Shown piece after piece: positions 27,177-34,630 of a stretch of DNA of 64,000 bases (within the stretch, counting starts at the first letter, position 1; the number at the start of each line of letters is the position of its first letter). Below the pieces are notes generated by a model. That model did not search any database. It was given only the letters and a program-made list of their open reading frames with translations, and was not told the origin of the DNA. This DNA comes from B46-G9 sp964581175 (lineage in GTDB: Bacteria; Desulfobacterota; DSM-4660; Desulfatiglandales; Desulfatiglandaceae), in contig CAZONI010000005.1 of NCBI GenBank assembly GCA_964581175.1, positions 32,173-96,172 on the forward strand, read 5' to 3'. The position numbers were made by a program, and so were the translations under genes.

Positions 27177-29267
27177 CTACAAGAGATAGACGGGCTCTCT
27201 CAGCACTCGTTCGATGGCGTTCCGGGCGCATTCGGCCAGATCAGGGTGCGTGTCGACAAGATTTGCCACCTGGCGCAAATGGTCAGCGGTCCTCATGATG
27301 AGAGATGCCATATCGCCTTCGTCAATAGGCACGATAGAAAGTAGTTCTTCCCAGGGAATGCCCTTTGTCCACATATACAGCGCAACTGCTGGCCAGAAAG
27401 AAATCACCGGGCTTTCGAATCCTGCCCGGGTCTTTTTTTTCCTCAGGGTATCAATGCTCGAAAGCACCCCATCAAAAAACGCTTCCATTTCACCCCAGTC
27501 ATGCTGCTCATCTGCGTGCAACACCACCTCCTGGGTCCTGTCCCACACAAACGGCGCAAGTCCTCCCGCGAGCAGCCGGGGGTTTTTGCCGGACAATCCT
27601 CCAGATCTGATTGCTTCAGCGATAAGCAGCGGTTGATCGAGCCTGAGCTTTGATGCCCAGTAGCCGTCGGCCGTCAGATTCCCATTTCCTTCAACGAAAC
27701 CGGTTTGCCGGAGGAATTGCATATGATGTAGAAAGCTTTGCCACAGATCGTCTCCCCGCACATCCCGCATGCCGAAAACATTACTCCTGAATCTCTTTCT
27801 CTGAAACGCAGCGAAAGAGCGGGCGAGCAGTTCCTTCACCTCCGCCGGGCGATGTGAGAGCAGCAGGTTCAGTGTCATGGAAAAGTTGATGTGGATCTGG
27901 CTTTCTATGGGTTCAGGGGACGAATCGCTGAGTTCATGAATCAATTGAGGGTCCTGATGACGTCCCGGGACAATCAGCACGAAGCCGATGTGGTCTTTTC
28001 CTCTCCTGCCGGCCCTGCCGATCATCTGGTGCAGTTCCGTGGATGTCAGATCACTGAATTCCCGTCCGTTGTATCGATCGCTCTGGACCAGGACTACTGT
28101 CCTGGCAGGGAAATTGACTCCGGCCGCCACCGTAGAAGTTGAAAAAATGGCCTCCAGGAATCCCATGCCCATGACTTTTTCGACAAGGACCTTCCAGTAG
28201 GGAAGCTGTCCCCCATGGTGGGATGCCACCCTGGATGTCAGCAGCCTGTTCAACTGACGGTGCCCCTTGAGGTGTGGAAAGGTTTCCAGGAATGACCTTC
28301 CCACGCCACTGAGTTGCTTTCTCAGGTCGGCAGCGCCTTCCACCGGAGGGCAGGTCAGCAATGCCTTATCACAATCGGCGCGCGACTTGAGAAAGAAAAT
28401 TGCGGGCAACAGATCAAACTGCCGCAAGATTTCAATGATACGGCCGTACTCCATTTTTGCAGATCCTCTCAACCCTCTTCGTCGCGGCCTGTCCATGTAT
28501 TTCCGGATCTTTGGGACTAATCCCTTTCTTCCCGCCAGGGGCGATATCAGACCGTCGGGAAAAAGAAAAAGGAACTCCAGGGGCACCGGCCTCTCTCCTG
28601 CGCGCACAACCTCTATGCGAGTTCCACGTACCGCACTCAGCCACGCACAAATTTCATCGGCGTTGGATATGGTCGCTGACAGGAGGAGAAGTCTGACCCT
28701 TGGCGGCAGATAGATGAGGATCTCCTCCCACACCACTCCACGGTCCGGGTCACTCAGGTAATGTGCTTCGTCAAGTATAACAAGGTCTGCCTCAAGGGTA
28801 CTGCCCTGGTGCATTACGTCGTAGAGCTGGTTCCTGAGGATCTCCGTGGTACCGACAATAACGCGAGCGTCCGGGTTCTCTTTCCGGTCTCCCGTCAAGA
28901 TCCCGCAAGAGACGCCGCCGAAAGTCCGGCAGAATTCAGTGTAAATGGAATTGGAAAGGGCCTTGAGCGGGGATGCATACCACACCCTTTTATTGCTGTT
29001 CAGGCACTCAAGAATCGCCTGTGACGCGATCCACGTCTTTCCTGCCCCGGTGGGAGCACTCACCAAAACGTCGTGATGCCTGATCAGATCAATGGCCGCC
29101 GTCTGGAACGCATCCGGTTGAAAAGGGGCGTTTTCCGGGATGCCGATTTGCCTGAAGGAATGGTGCAATCCCGGATCGATTCTGGGCCTTTCATAAGGGG
29201 TTTCCCTCTTTCGATGTGCTCTTCTTGGAGGTCTGCTCCCGGACCTTCTTCTGTATGTCTCTTTCAA
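27177..29267 (-). CDS. SKI2-like DEAD/DEAH-box helicase
   Basis: ATP-dependent superfamily 2 helicase of the Ski2/Mtr4-like group, probably acting on RNA. In its 696 residues: Walker A APTGAGKT (71-78), motif Ia YASPLKALSNSIY, motif II DEAH (166-169), motif III LLSATISNADEI, motif V TVAAGVNFPARTVV and motif VI QMIGRAGRRGKDHIG. A helical C-terminal region follows. The start is a TTG at 29267, 9 bp after the acyl-CoA dehydrogenase stop, without a clear ribosome site, so it is uncertain. The basic N-terminus (YRRRSGSRPPRRAHRKRE) could bind nucleic acid. Its neighbours do not reveal the substrate. Confidence 0.92.
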   Translation of the reverse strand: MKETYRRRSGSRPPRRAHRKRETPYERPRIDPGLHHSFRQIGIPENAPFQPDAFQTAAIDLIRHHDVLVSAPTGAGKTWIASQAILECLNSNKRVWYASPLKALSNSIYTEFCRTFGGVSCGILTGDRKENPDARVIVGTTEILRNQLYDVMHQGSTLEADLVILDEAHYLSDPDRGVVWEEILIYLPPRVRLLLLSATISNADEICAWLSAVRGTRIEVVRAGERPVPLEFLFLFPDGLISPLAGRKGLVPKIRKYMDRPRRRGLRGSAKMEYGRIIEILRQFDLLPAIFFLKSRADCDKALLTCPPVEGAADLRKQLSGVGRSFLETFPHLKGHRQLNRLLTSRVASHHGGQLPYWKVLVEKVMGMGFLEAIFSTSTVAAGVNFPARTVVLVQSDRYNGREFSDLTSTELHQMIGRAGRRGKDHIGFVLIVPGRHQDPQLIHELSDSSPEPIESQIHINFSMTLNLLLSHRPAEVKELLARSFAAFQRKRFRSNVFGMRDVRGDDLWQSFLHHMQFLRQTGFVEGNGNLTADGYWASKLRLDQPLLIAEAIRSGGLSGKNPRLLAGGLAPFVWDRTQEVVLHADEQHDWGEMEAFFDGVLSSIDTLRKKKTRAGFESPVISFWPAVALYMWTKGIPWEELLSIVPIDEGDMASLIMRTADHLRQVANLVDTHPDLAECARNAIERVLREPVYLL

Positions 29268-29276
29268 CGGAATAGC

Positions 29277-30899
29277 TCAGGCCACCAGTTCACTGGATAC
29301 CTGTCCCATATCCTGGAAAAAATTCCTCATGGAGCGAGGAAAATCCAGGTCGTCTACAGTCCTGACCGTATCATCGATGGTCTGATCGCACCCTTGAAGG
29401 ATCCTGGCACTGTTCACGTACACCTTTTGCAGAGCTTCCCGGGCAAAAATGCGGGCACAGGCCTTGATAAATTCCGGTGAACGGGACTGTCCGTTTCGCC
29501 GGTACACGGCGGCCTTCCTGCAAAGCGCATCGGCAACCTCAGACCACGTCATCATGTCAGCAAGCAGGAACATGACGTACTGGCTTTTCGTCAGCTTCTG
29601 ACGCCGCGATGCGAGGATCACCTCATTCACGGCACGAAGTCCTCGGGCCACCAGTGGGCCGCCACAGTCCGCGGACAGGGCGTCCAGTCTCTCGGCCATT
29701 TCGCGGTAAAAAGCCCCTTTGGATCTGACCGTGCTCCGCATGCGAAACATGGAGATGATGTTCCTCTGAATCTCGCTGGTCCCTTCATAAATAGTGAGAA
29801 TCTTTACATCCCTCTTTATTTTTTCCACTTCGTACTCACGCATATAGCCATAACCGCCGAAGGCCTGGATGGCATCGTTGGCGGTGGCATCGCCGGCCTC
29901 GGTAGCAAAATATTTTGCAATGGAACCTTCCACCTGCAAGTCTTCTTCGCCGGAGTCGATTCTCCGTGCAACCTCCTCGATGTAGGCGCGGGCAGCCTCG
30001 AGCTGAACGGCGTGGGGAACCAGGAGTTGATGGGTATATCCCTGCTTTTCCGCCAGGGTGGTCCCGAACTGGACCCGTTCTTTTGAATAGCGGACAGCCC
30101 GCTCCAGGGCGGCCATTCCGCCTCCGAGCCCGAAAGTGGCGACCATCAAACGCGTGTAGCCAAAAACCTTGTTGGCCTCTTTGAGTCCCTGTCCTTCGTT
30201 GCCGCCGATCAGATCTTCCGCCGGGACATACAGATCTTCCAGACTGAGTGGACACGTATCGGACGCCCTGATCCCGTGCTTGTCTTCGTGCTTGCCCGGA
30301 GTCAGCCCTTCTGCACCTTTTTCTACGACAAAAAAGGAGGGGCCTTCCGGAGTATCGGCCAGAATAGTGTAGAGATCAGCCACTCCTCCGTTGGTGATAA
30401 ACTGTTTCTGCCCGTTCAGCTTATATCCTGTGACATTTCCGCTTTCATCAAGGACGCGGACGGCCTTTGTTTTCAGGGATTGGACATTGGAACCGGCATT
30501 GGGCTCTGTCACACCGTACCCGACTATAAGTCCTTCTTCGGCAATCTTCGTTATATATTTCTCTCTCTGTGCCTCGGTGGCGCCCACACGAAGGGGGTCC
30601 ATCCCCAGGCAGATGGCCAGAAAAGAGGTGGCAATCCCCAGGTCCATTTTGGCCATGCGCTCCGAAACAACCGCAACTTCTGCGGCCCCTGCCCCTAATC
30701 CTCCGTAGGCCTCTGGAATAAAGATAAGATGCAGTGCTACCTCGGGACTCAGCATGAACCGGATGAGTTCCATGGGGAACTCACCGCTCCGGTCCATTTC
30801 CAGCTTTACCTCCAACGGCAGCTTGTCTTTTTCCAGTTTGTCTATGGTATTCAAGACCATCTGAAACATTTCCGGATCCATCTTGTTTGCCTGCGTCAT
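29277..30899 (-). CDS. Acyl-CoA dehydrogenase family protein
   Basis: FAD enzyme introducing an alpha-beta double bond into an acyl-CoA. At 540 residues it is longer than the usual 380-400, with an added C-terminal helical region (about 400-540). Family marks: GYGVTEPNAGSNVQSLKT (FAD and substrate), GGGMAALERAVRYSKERVQF, FGGYGYMREYEVEKIKRD, and the catalytic Glu in IYEGTSEIQRNI. The start ATG 30899 lies 6 nt after GGAGGA. The long form resembles the acyl-CoA dehydrogenases of syntrophic and sulfate-reducing deltaproteobacteria. Substrate chain length cannot be told. No electron-transfer flavoprotein genes are adjacent. Confidence 0.93.
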   Translation of the reverse strand: MTQANKMDPEMFQMVLNTIDKLEKDKLPLEVKLEMDRSGEFPMELIRFMLSPEVALHLIFIPEAYGGLGAGAAEVAVVSERMAKMDLGIATSFLAICLGMDPLRVGATEAQREKYITKIAEEGLIVGYGVTEPNAGSNVQSLKTKAVRVLDESGNVTGYKLNGQKQFITNGGVADLYTILADTPEGPSFFVVEKGAEGLTPGKHEDKHGIRASDTCPLSLEDLYVPAEDLIGGNEGQGLKEANKVFGYTRLMVATFGLGGGMAALERAVRYSKERVQFGTTLAEKQGYTHQLLVPHAVQLEAARAYIEEVARRIDSGEEDLQVEGSIAKYFATEAGDATANDAIQAFGGYGYMREYEVEKIKRDVKILTIYEGTSEIQRNIISMFRMRSTVRSKGAFYREMAERLDALSADCGGPLVARGLRAVNEVILASRRQKLTKSQYVMFLLADMMTWSEVADALCRKAAVYRRNGQSRSPEFIKACARIFAREALQKVYVNSARILQGCDQTIDDTVRTVDDLDFPRSMRNFFQDMGQVSSELVA

Positions 30900-31005
30900 C
30901 AACACTCCTCCATTTAAAATAAAATCTCTTGTTTATTGATATCGGCAGATCTCTTTCTTGTCAATGCTATACAAATTACTCTGCAAATTCGAAAAGCCGC
31001 CTGCG

Positions 31006-31521
31006 CTATTTTTCGATACCTTCCCGTGCCTGCACGCCTTCCTGATAGTAATGCTTTATCTCTTTCATTTCCGTCACCAGATCGGCGACCTCGATAATCC
31101 GGGCGTCTGCCCTCCTGCCGGTAATGACAAGTTCAACTTCTTCAGGTCTCTTTTCAACAACAGCCAACAGCTCATCCACTGAAAACAGGTTGTAGTAAGT
31201 GGCGATCGTTGCCTCATCGAGGATAATCAGGTCATATTTCCCGGACGTCATCGCCTTTTCGGCCTTATCGAGCCCTTCCCGCGCCATCTGGATATCTTCC
31301 TTTTCGGGATCCTTATCGATGAAACAGTCACGACCGTATTGATGAATCGTAATGAGGTCCGAAAATCGTTTGAGGCTTTCCAGTTCACTGTATTTCATCC
31401 CTTTGACAAACTGGCCGATATACGTCCTGAGACCCGCCCCGGCGGCACGCAACGCGAGACCCAGGGCAGCGGTTGTCTTGCCTTTTCCATCACCGGTGTA
31501 CACCTGCACATACCCCTTCAT
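31006..31521 (-). CDS. cobO: Corrinoid adenosyltransferase (BtuR/CobO type)
   Basis: Transfers the adenosyl group of ATP to cob(I)alamin or cob(I)yrinate. The 171 residues have the unusual P-loop GDGKGKTTAALGLA (10-23) and the family stretches YDLIILDEATIA and ELVITGRRADARIIEVADLVTEM. Length is normal or slightly short. It is the last gene of a loosely spaced minus-strand run (TPR, RlpA, unknown, cobO). No other cobalamin genes are in view, so it could serve salvage. Confidence 0.94.
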   Translation of the reverse strand: MKGYVQVYTGDGKGKTTAALGLALRAAGAGLRTYIGQFVKGMKYSELESLKRFSDLITIHQYGRDCFIDKDPEKEDIQMAREGLDKAEKAMTSGKYDLIILDEATIATYYNLFSVDELLAVVEKRPEEVELVITGRRADARIIEVADLVTEMKEIKHYYQEGVQAREGIEK

Positions 31522-31556
31522 TCCATTTTGCCCCTTTCAAAATCCGGCAACCCTTT

Positions 31557-32003
31557 TCAGCCTCCCGATATCACCTTTCGGAACGCCTCTTTGACCCTCT
31601 TTTCCAGATATCCGAGCAGTGAAGCATCCTCTTCAAAGACATCAAAACAGTATCCATCTTCGCCCAATATCCCTTTAGGGACGAGGTTTCCCAGGCCCTG
31701 AGGATCAGAGACAGCGTCGGCGTAAAAGCATACGGAGAGCCACCTGTTCGCGGGATCATCATCCACCACATCCATCAGGAGCAACAATCGAGCATGTCCT
31801 TCGACGGTTACTTCCCCCCGCAGGGAATAGCTTACCCCGGGCCGAGCAAGGAAATCAAGTTCTGTTCCATTCAGGTCCAGGACGATCGATTTGAGCTGCA
31901 GCAAAAAATCCCTTACCGGGCTTGCCGTGCCGCCCCATGCCTGAAGGAATGCACAGAAGTCTTCGTAGACCCTCGTGTTCTTGAATCTCCCCGCCACATT
32001 CAT
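31557..32003 (-). CDS. Hypothetical protein (148 residues)
   Basis: Not recognised. A soluble acidic protein of mixed composition (LQLKSIVLDLNGTELDFLARPG, ARLLLLMDVVDDDPANRWL, FDVFEEDASLLGYLEKRV). ATG 32003 has GAGGA 9 nt upstream and lies 12 bp after the rlpA-like stop; cobO begins 35 bp further on. The frame is well filled and the ribosome site good, so it is very likely a real gene. No motif suggests an activity. Confidence 0.75.
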   Translation of the reverse strand: MNVAGRFKNTRVYEDFCAFLQAWGGTASPVRDFLLQLKSIVLDLNGTELDFLARPGVSYSLRGEVTVEGHARLLLLMDVVDDDPANRWLSVCFYADAVSDPQGLGNLVPKGILGEDGYCFDVFEEDASLLGYLEKRVKEAFRKVISGG

Positions 32004-32015
32004 GCTTTTCAGTCC

Positions 32016-32690
32016 TCAGCTTTCCAACTTGACCATCTCAACGAGAACTCTGGCAGTCCCCTTTTTGAAATATCCCAGCCTTTTTGCCGCACCTTCGCTC
32101 AGGTCAATAATTCTCTTCCCGACAAAGGGACCGCGGTCATTTACTCTCACTATAATGCTTCTTCCATTCTCCAGATTTTTTACCCGCACGTAACTAGGCA
32201 ACGGCAGGTATTTGTGCGCCGCGGTCAGGCCGCTCGGATCGAAGGCTTCTCCGTTCGCGGTCATATGGCCCCCCTTCTTTCTGTAGGTTTCATCTCCGTA
32301 CCACGAAGCCAATCCTTTCTCCCTGTATTCTTCTGCCTGATTTGTGGACATCGGCACGTACCGCCGGCCATTCACCACATACGCGGAGGTTTTCACTTGC
32401 CCCCTCTTGATCGCCTCCCTGGGAGGCATGTCATCTATGGATTCAATGGGATGAGTCAATGGCCATGTGAGAGGGGCCATTACAACCTTGAATGTGAATG
32501 CCCCCACCTTGTAGACGGCCTTTCCCGCGCCGAAAGCAACCTCTCCCGTCACCTTGGTAACCCTGTAGCAGGTCGTAACCGTGCCTTTTGTTACATGGTA
32601 CCCCTCCTTGATCAGACTGCAGGAGCAGACTATCAAGAAAAAGACGCAGAACAGGCATGCGAGTAGTTCGTGGTATGGAATGCTGTTCAC
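32016..32690 (-). CDS. RlpA-like septal ring lipoprotein
   Basis: Double-psi beta-barrel protein of the RlpA family, lytic transglycosylases acting on denuded glycan at the septum. A GTG at 32690, 22 bp after the TPR gene, gives 224 residues and a signal sequence ending CVFFLIVCSC; Cys24 is the likely lipidated residue. The barrel (about 145-224) has GLASWYGDETYRKKGGHMTA, MTANGEAFDP, VRVNDRGPFVGKRIIDLSEG and AKRLGY, all diagnostic. There is no C-terminal SPOR domain, unlike Escherichia coli RlpA. The longer frame from 32792 overlaps the TPR gene and was rejected. Confidence 0.92.
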   Translation of the reverse strand: MNSIPYHELLACLFCVFFLIVCSCSLIKEGYHVTKGTVTTCYRVTKVTGEVAFGAGKAVYKVGAFTFKVVMAPLTWPLTHPIESIDDMPPREAIKRGQVKTSAYVVNGRRYVPMSTNQAEEYREKGLASWYGDETYRKKGGHMTANGEAFDPSGLTAAHKYLPLPSYVRVKNLENGRSIIVRVNDRGPFVGKRIIDLSEGAAKRLGYFKKGTARVLVEMVKLES

Positions 32691-32712
32691 GGAAAAATTC
32701 GGAGAGGAATCC

Positions 32713-34167
32713 CTAGGGGTCCGGCGTGCCAGCGCGTCCGGGAGACTCCTGACCGTATTTTTCAAGATATTTTCTTGCTGTCTCATTTCCAAGAGATTCC
32801 GCGTGCGTCCAATCTCTTACGGCGAGATCTCTATTTCCCAGCCGGGCATGTATCCAACCCCTCCGAAGATACGTGTGTGGGTCAAGTGGAGAGGATTCTA
32901 TGGAGCGGGTAAAGTCATCCAGGGCCTTTTCCATTTCCCCGATTCTGACATAAGCGATCCCCCTGTTGTAGTATACGTCGCCCTCCACCCCGTTCATGCC
33001 GATTACACGAGTATAATCATCAAGTGCATTTGTTACGTCTCCCACCCGCAGATAGGTGTTCCCCCGGTTAAAGTAGGCCGACACCTCTGAAGGATTAGAC
33101 TGGATCGCCTGCCCATACTCCTCCAGGGCAGCGTCATACTGCTCCAGACACGATAACGCGATCGCCCTGTTCAGGTGCCCCCGGTAATCATTCGGATTCA
33201 ACCCGACGTAAAGAGCCAGATCGTTTTCCGCAGCTTCGCAATCCAGCCCCTGCTGCAGTAAAGCAATCCCTCGATTCAAGTAAGCTTCGGTTGTTTTCGG
33301 ATCCAATCCAATGGCATAGCTGAACTCTTCGATAGCCGTTATCCATTCTTCTTTCAACGCAAATGCACACCCGCGATCTACATGAGAGAGCGGATTTTCG
33401 GGCACAAGTTTCACCGCCAGGTCAAAATCCTCAATAGCGCGATCTATGTCTCCCTTCTTGAGAGAGGCGGCGCCACGGTTCATGAGGGCTACAACAGAGC
33501 CGCGGTCCAATTCCAGAGCTTGGCTGTAGGCGTCTATCGATTCGTCAAGGTCCCCCTGCGCGTACAAAGAGTCGCCTTTTTGGATGAGGTCCAGAAGGTC
33601 CTTCTCTTTTCGGCTTTCCCCATCGAGATCTCCTTTTGCAAGGAGGATCCTGGCCTTAACCACTTCCATCTCTTTTTTCAGCTTTTCAACATCCTCATTC
33701 GCCTCCACCGCTCTTTTTTCAGCTGTTTCGAGAGCCTCGACCTTTTTCTCAAGTTCTTCAAGCGCATCTCTTTGTTCCTTGGCCGATTCAATGTCTCCGG
33801 TCATCCTCGCCTTCAGATAGTAATTCCGCTCCTTCTCCCTTTCTTCAAGAATTTCTGTCTTGAGGATCTGCCCTGCGACACCTCTCAACTGCTCCCGCGA
33901 ATATCGGGCGGACGCCAGCGCGGGTTCTTCCAGAAGACCGGAGATCAATTCTTCCAGGAGCAGTGCTCTGACCTTCTCCATGGCCATTTCCCGCAGCTCC
34001 TGTTCACTCCTCTCAATCCGGCGGCTGTCGTGGTATTCCTTCTGGTACTTGAAAGAACCGGCAAAGGCAGATCTTGCCGCGGAGAGGTAGAAGGCAATAT
34101 CTGCCAGGATGCGATGTTGATCTCCTGATGACTCCGCCCCATTGTAGTCAGTCATATTCGATACCAT
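32713..34167 (-). CDS. TPR repeat protein with N-terminal coiled coil
   Basis: A 484-residue protein with no signal peptide. The N-terminal 90 residues are helical; about 100-200 is a strong coiled coil (EKEMEVV, LEELEKKVEALETAEKRAV region); about 200-470 is a run of seven or eight tetratricopeptide repeats (AYSQALELD, DFDLAVKLVP, EFSYAIGLDP, YGQAIQSNP, DYTRVIG, DFTRSIESSP). It is a likely scaffold for protein assembly. It starts at ATG 34167 behind GGGGAAGAGAG and precedes the RlpA-like lipoprotein by 22 bp, so a cell-envelope or division role is possible (inference from context only). Confidence 0.88.
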   Translation of the reverse strand: MVSNMTDYNGAESSGDQHRILADIAFYLSAARSAFAGSFKYQKEYHDSRRIERSEQELREMAMEKVRALLLEELISGLLEEPALASARYSREQLRGVAGQILKTEILEEREKERNYYLKARMTGDIESAKEQRDALEELEKKVEALETAEKRAVEANEDVEKLKKEMEVVKARILLAKGDLDGESRKEKDLLDLIQKGDSLYAQGDLDESIDAYSQALELDRGSVVALMNRGAASLKKGDIDRAIEDFDLAVKLVPENPLSHVDRGCAFALKEEWITAIEEFSYAIGLDPKTTEAYLNRGIALLQQGLDCEAAENDLALYVGLNPNDYRGHLNRAIALSCLEQYDAALEEYGQAIQSNPSEVSAYFNRGNTYLRVGDVTNALDDYTRVIGMNGVEGDVYYNRGIAYVRIGEMEKALDDFTRSIESSPLDPHTYLRRGWIHARLGNRDLAVRDWTHAESLGNETARKYLEKYGQESPGRAGTPDP

Positions 34168-34250
34168 CTCTCTTCCCCTTGTCTACAGGGTTTACTGAAA
34201 TACGAACATCCCCATCTGATTTCTACCCACAAATGGCTATTCTTGATCCT

Positions 34251-34403
34251 CTAACGGCGCCATTTCTTCCCGTATTTTTTCAGCAACTCGCGCATAGCCT
34301 CCTCGAGAATGTCATTAATGGGACGCTCGAGGTCGATGGCGAGTTTCTTGAACTCCTTCAAGAGTTCGTTTGTCACCTGCGTTGAAAACACTTTCTTCCC
34401 CAT
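34251..34403 (-). CDS. Small ribbon-helix-helix (CopG/MetJ-like) protein
   Basis: A 50-residue protein from ATG 34403: MGKKVFSTQVTNELLKEFKK, then LAIDLERPINDILEEAMREL and a basic tail LLKKYGKKWRR. A short beta strand (KVFSTQV) followed by two helices is the pattern of a ribbon-helix-helix DNA-binding dimer, similar to antitoxin-type and plasmid-copy regulators. No toxin gene is adjacent: maeB ends on one side and the TPR gene begins on the other. Two copies of a 15-bp inverted sequence flank its promoter region and may be its own operators. A frame extension to a TTG at 34439 would place a promoter-like TTGACA inside the gene. Confidence 0.8.
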   Translation of the reverse strand: MGKKVFSTQVTNELLKEFKKLAIDLERPINDILEEAMRELLKKYGKKWRR

Positions 34404-34418
34404 GGCAAAACGTCTAGC

Positions 34419-34499
34419 ATAAAGATATAAAGATGTCAAGTTATTTTTATTTACATATATCGCGTTATTATAGAATACTTTTTTTCTTTATATCTTTAT
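34419..34499. promoter_or_regulatory. Promoter region with a 15-bp perfect inverted repeat, candidate RHH operator
   Basis: ATAAAGATATAAAGA at 34419-34433 is the exact reverse complement of 34485-34499, with 51 bp of very AT-rich DNA between. Within this, on the minus strand, a TATAAT lies at 34472-34467 and a TTGACA at 34439-34434. Each arm holds a direct repeat of AAAGAT, suiting cooperative binding of ribbon-helix-helix dimers. It lies 16 bp before the small RHH gene, so autoregulation is the natural reading (inference). Confidence 0.6.
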
Positions 34500-34630
34500 A
34501 AATGCGTAATGCTCAGGGAGGAAGCCTTTCCTGGAGCGCCTGATGAAAGGGCACGGTAAGGCGCGCAAGAATCGGATGCACCGGATTCCTGGACAAGAAT
34601 GAGACTATTTGAAGGAAGGCAGGGAGAGGG

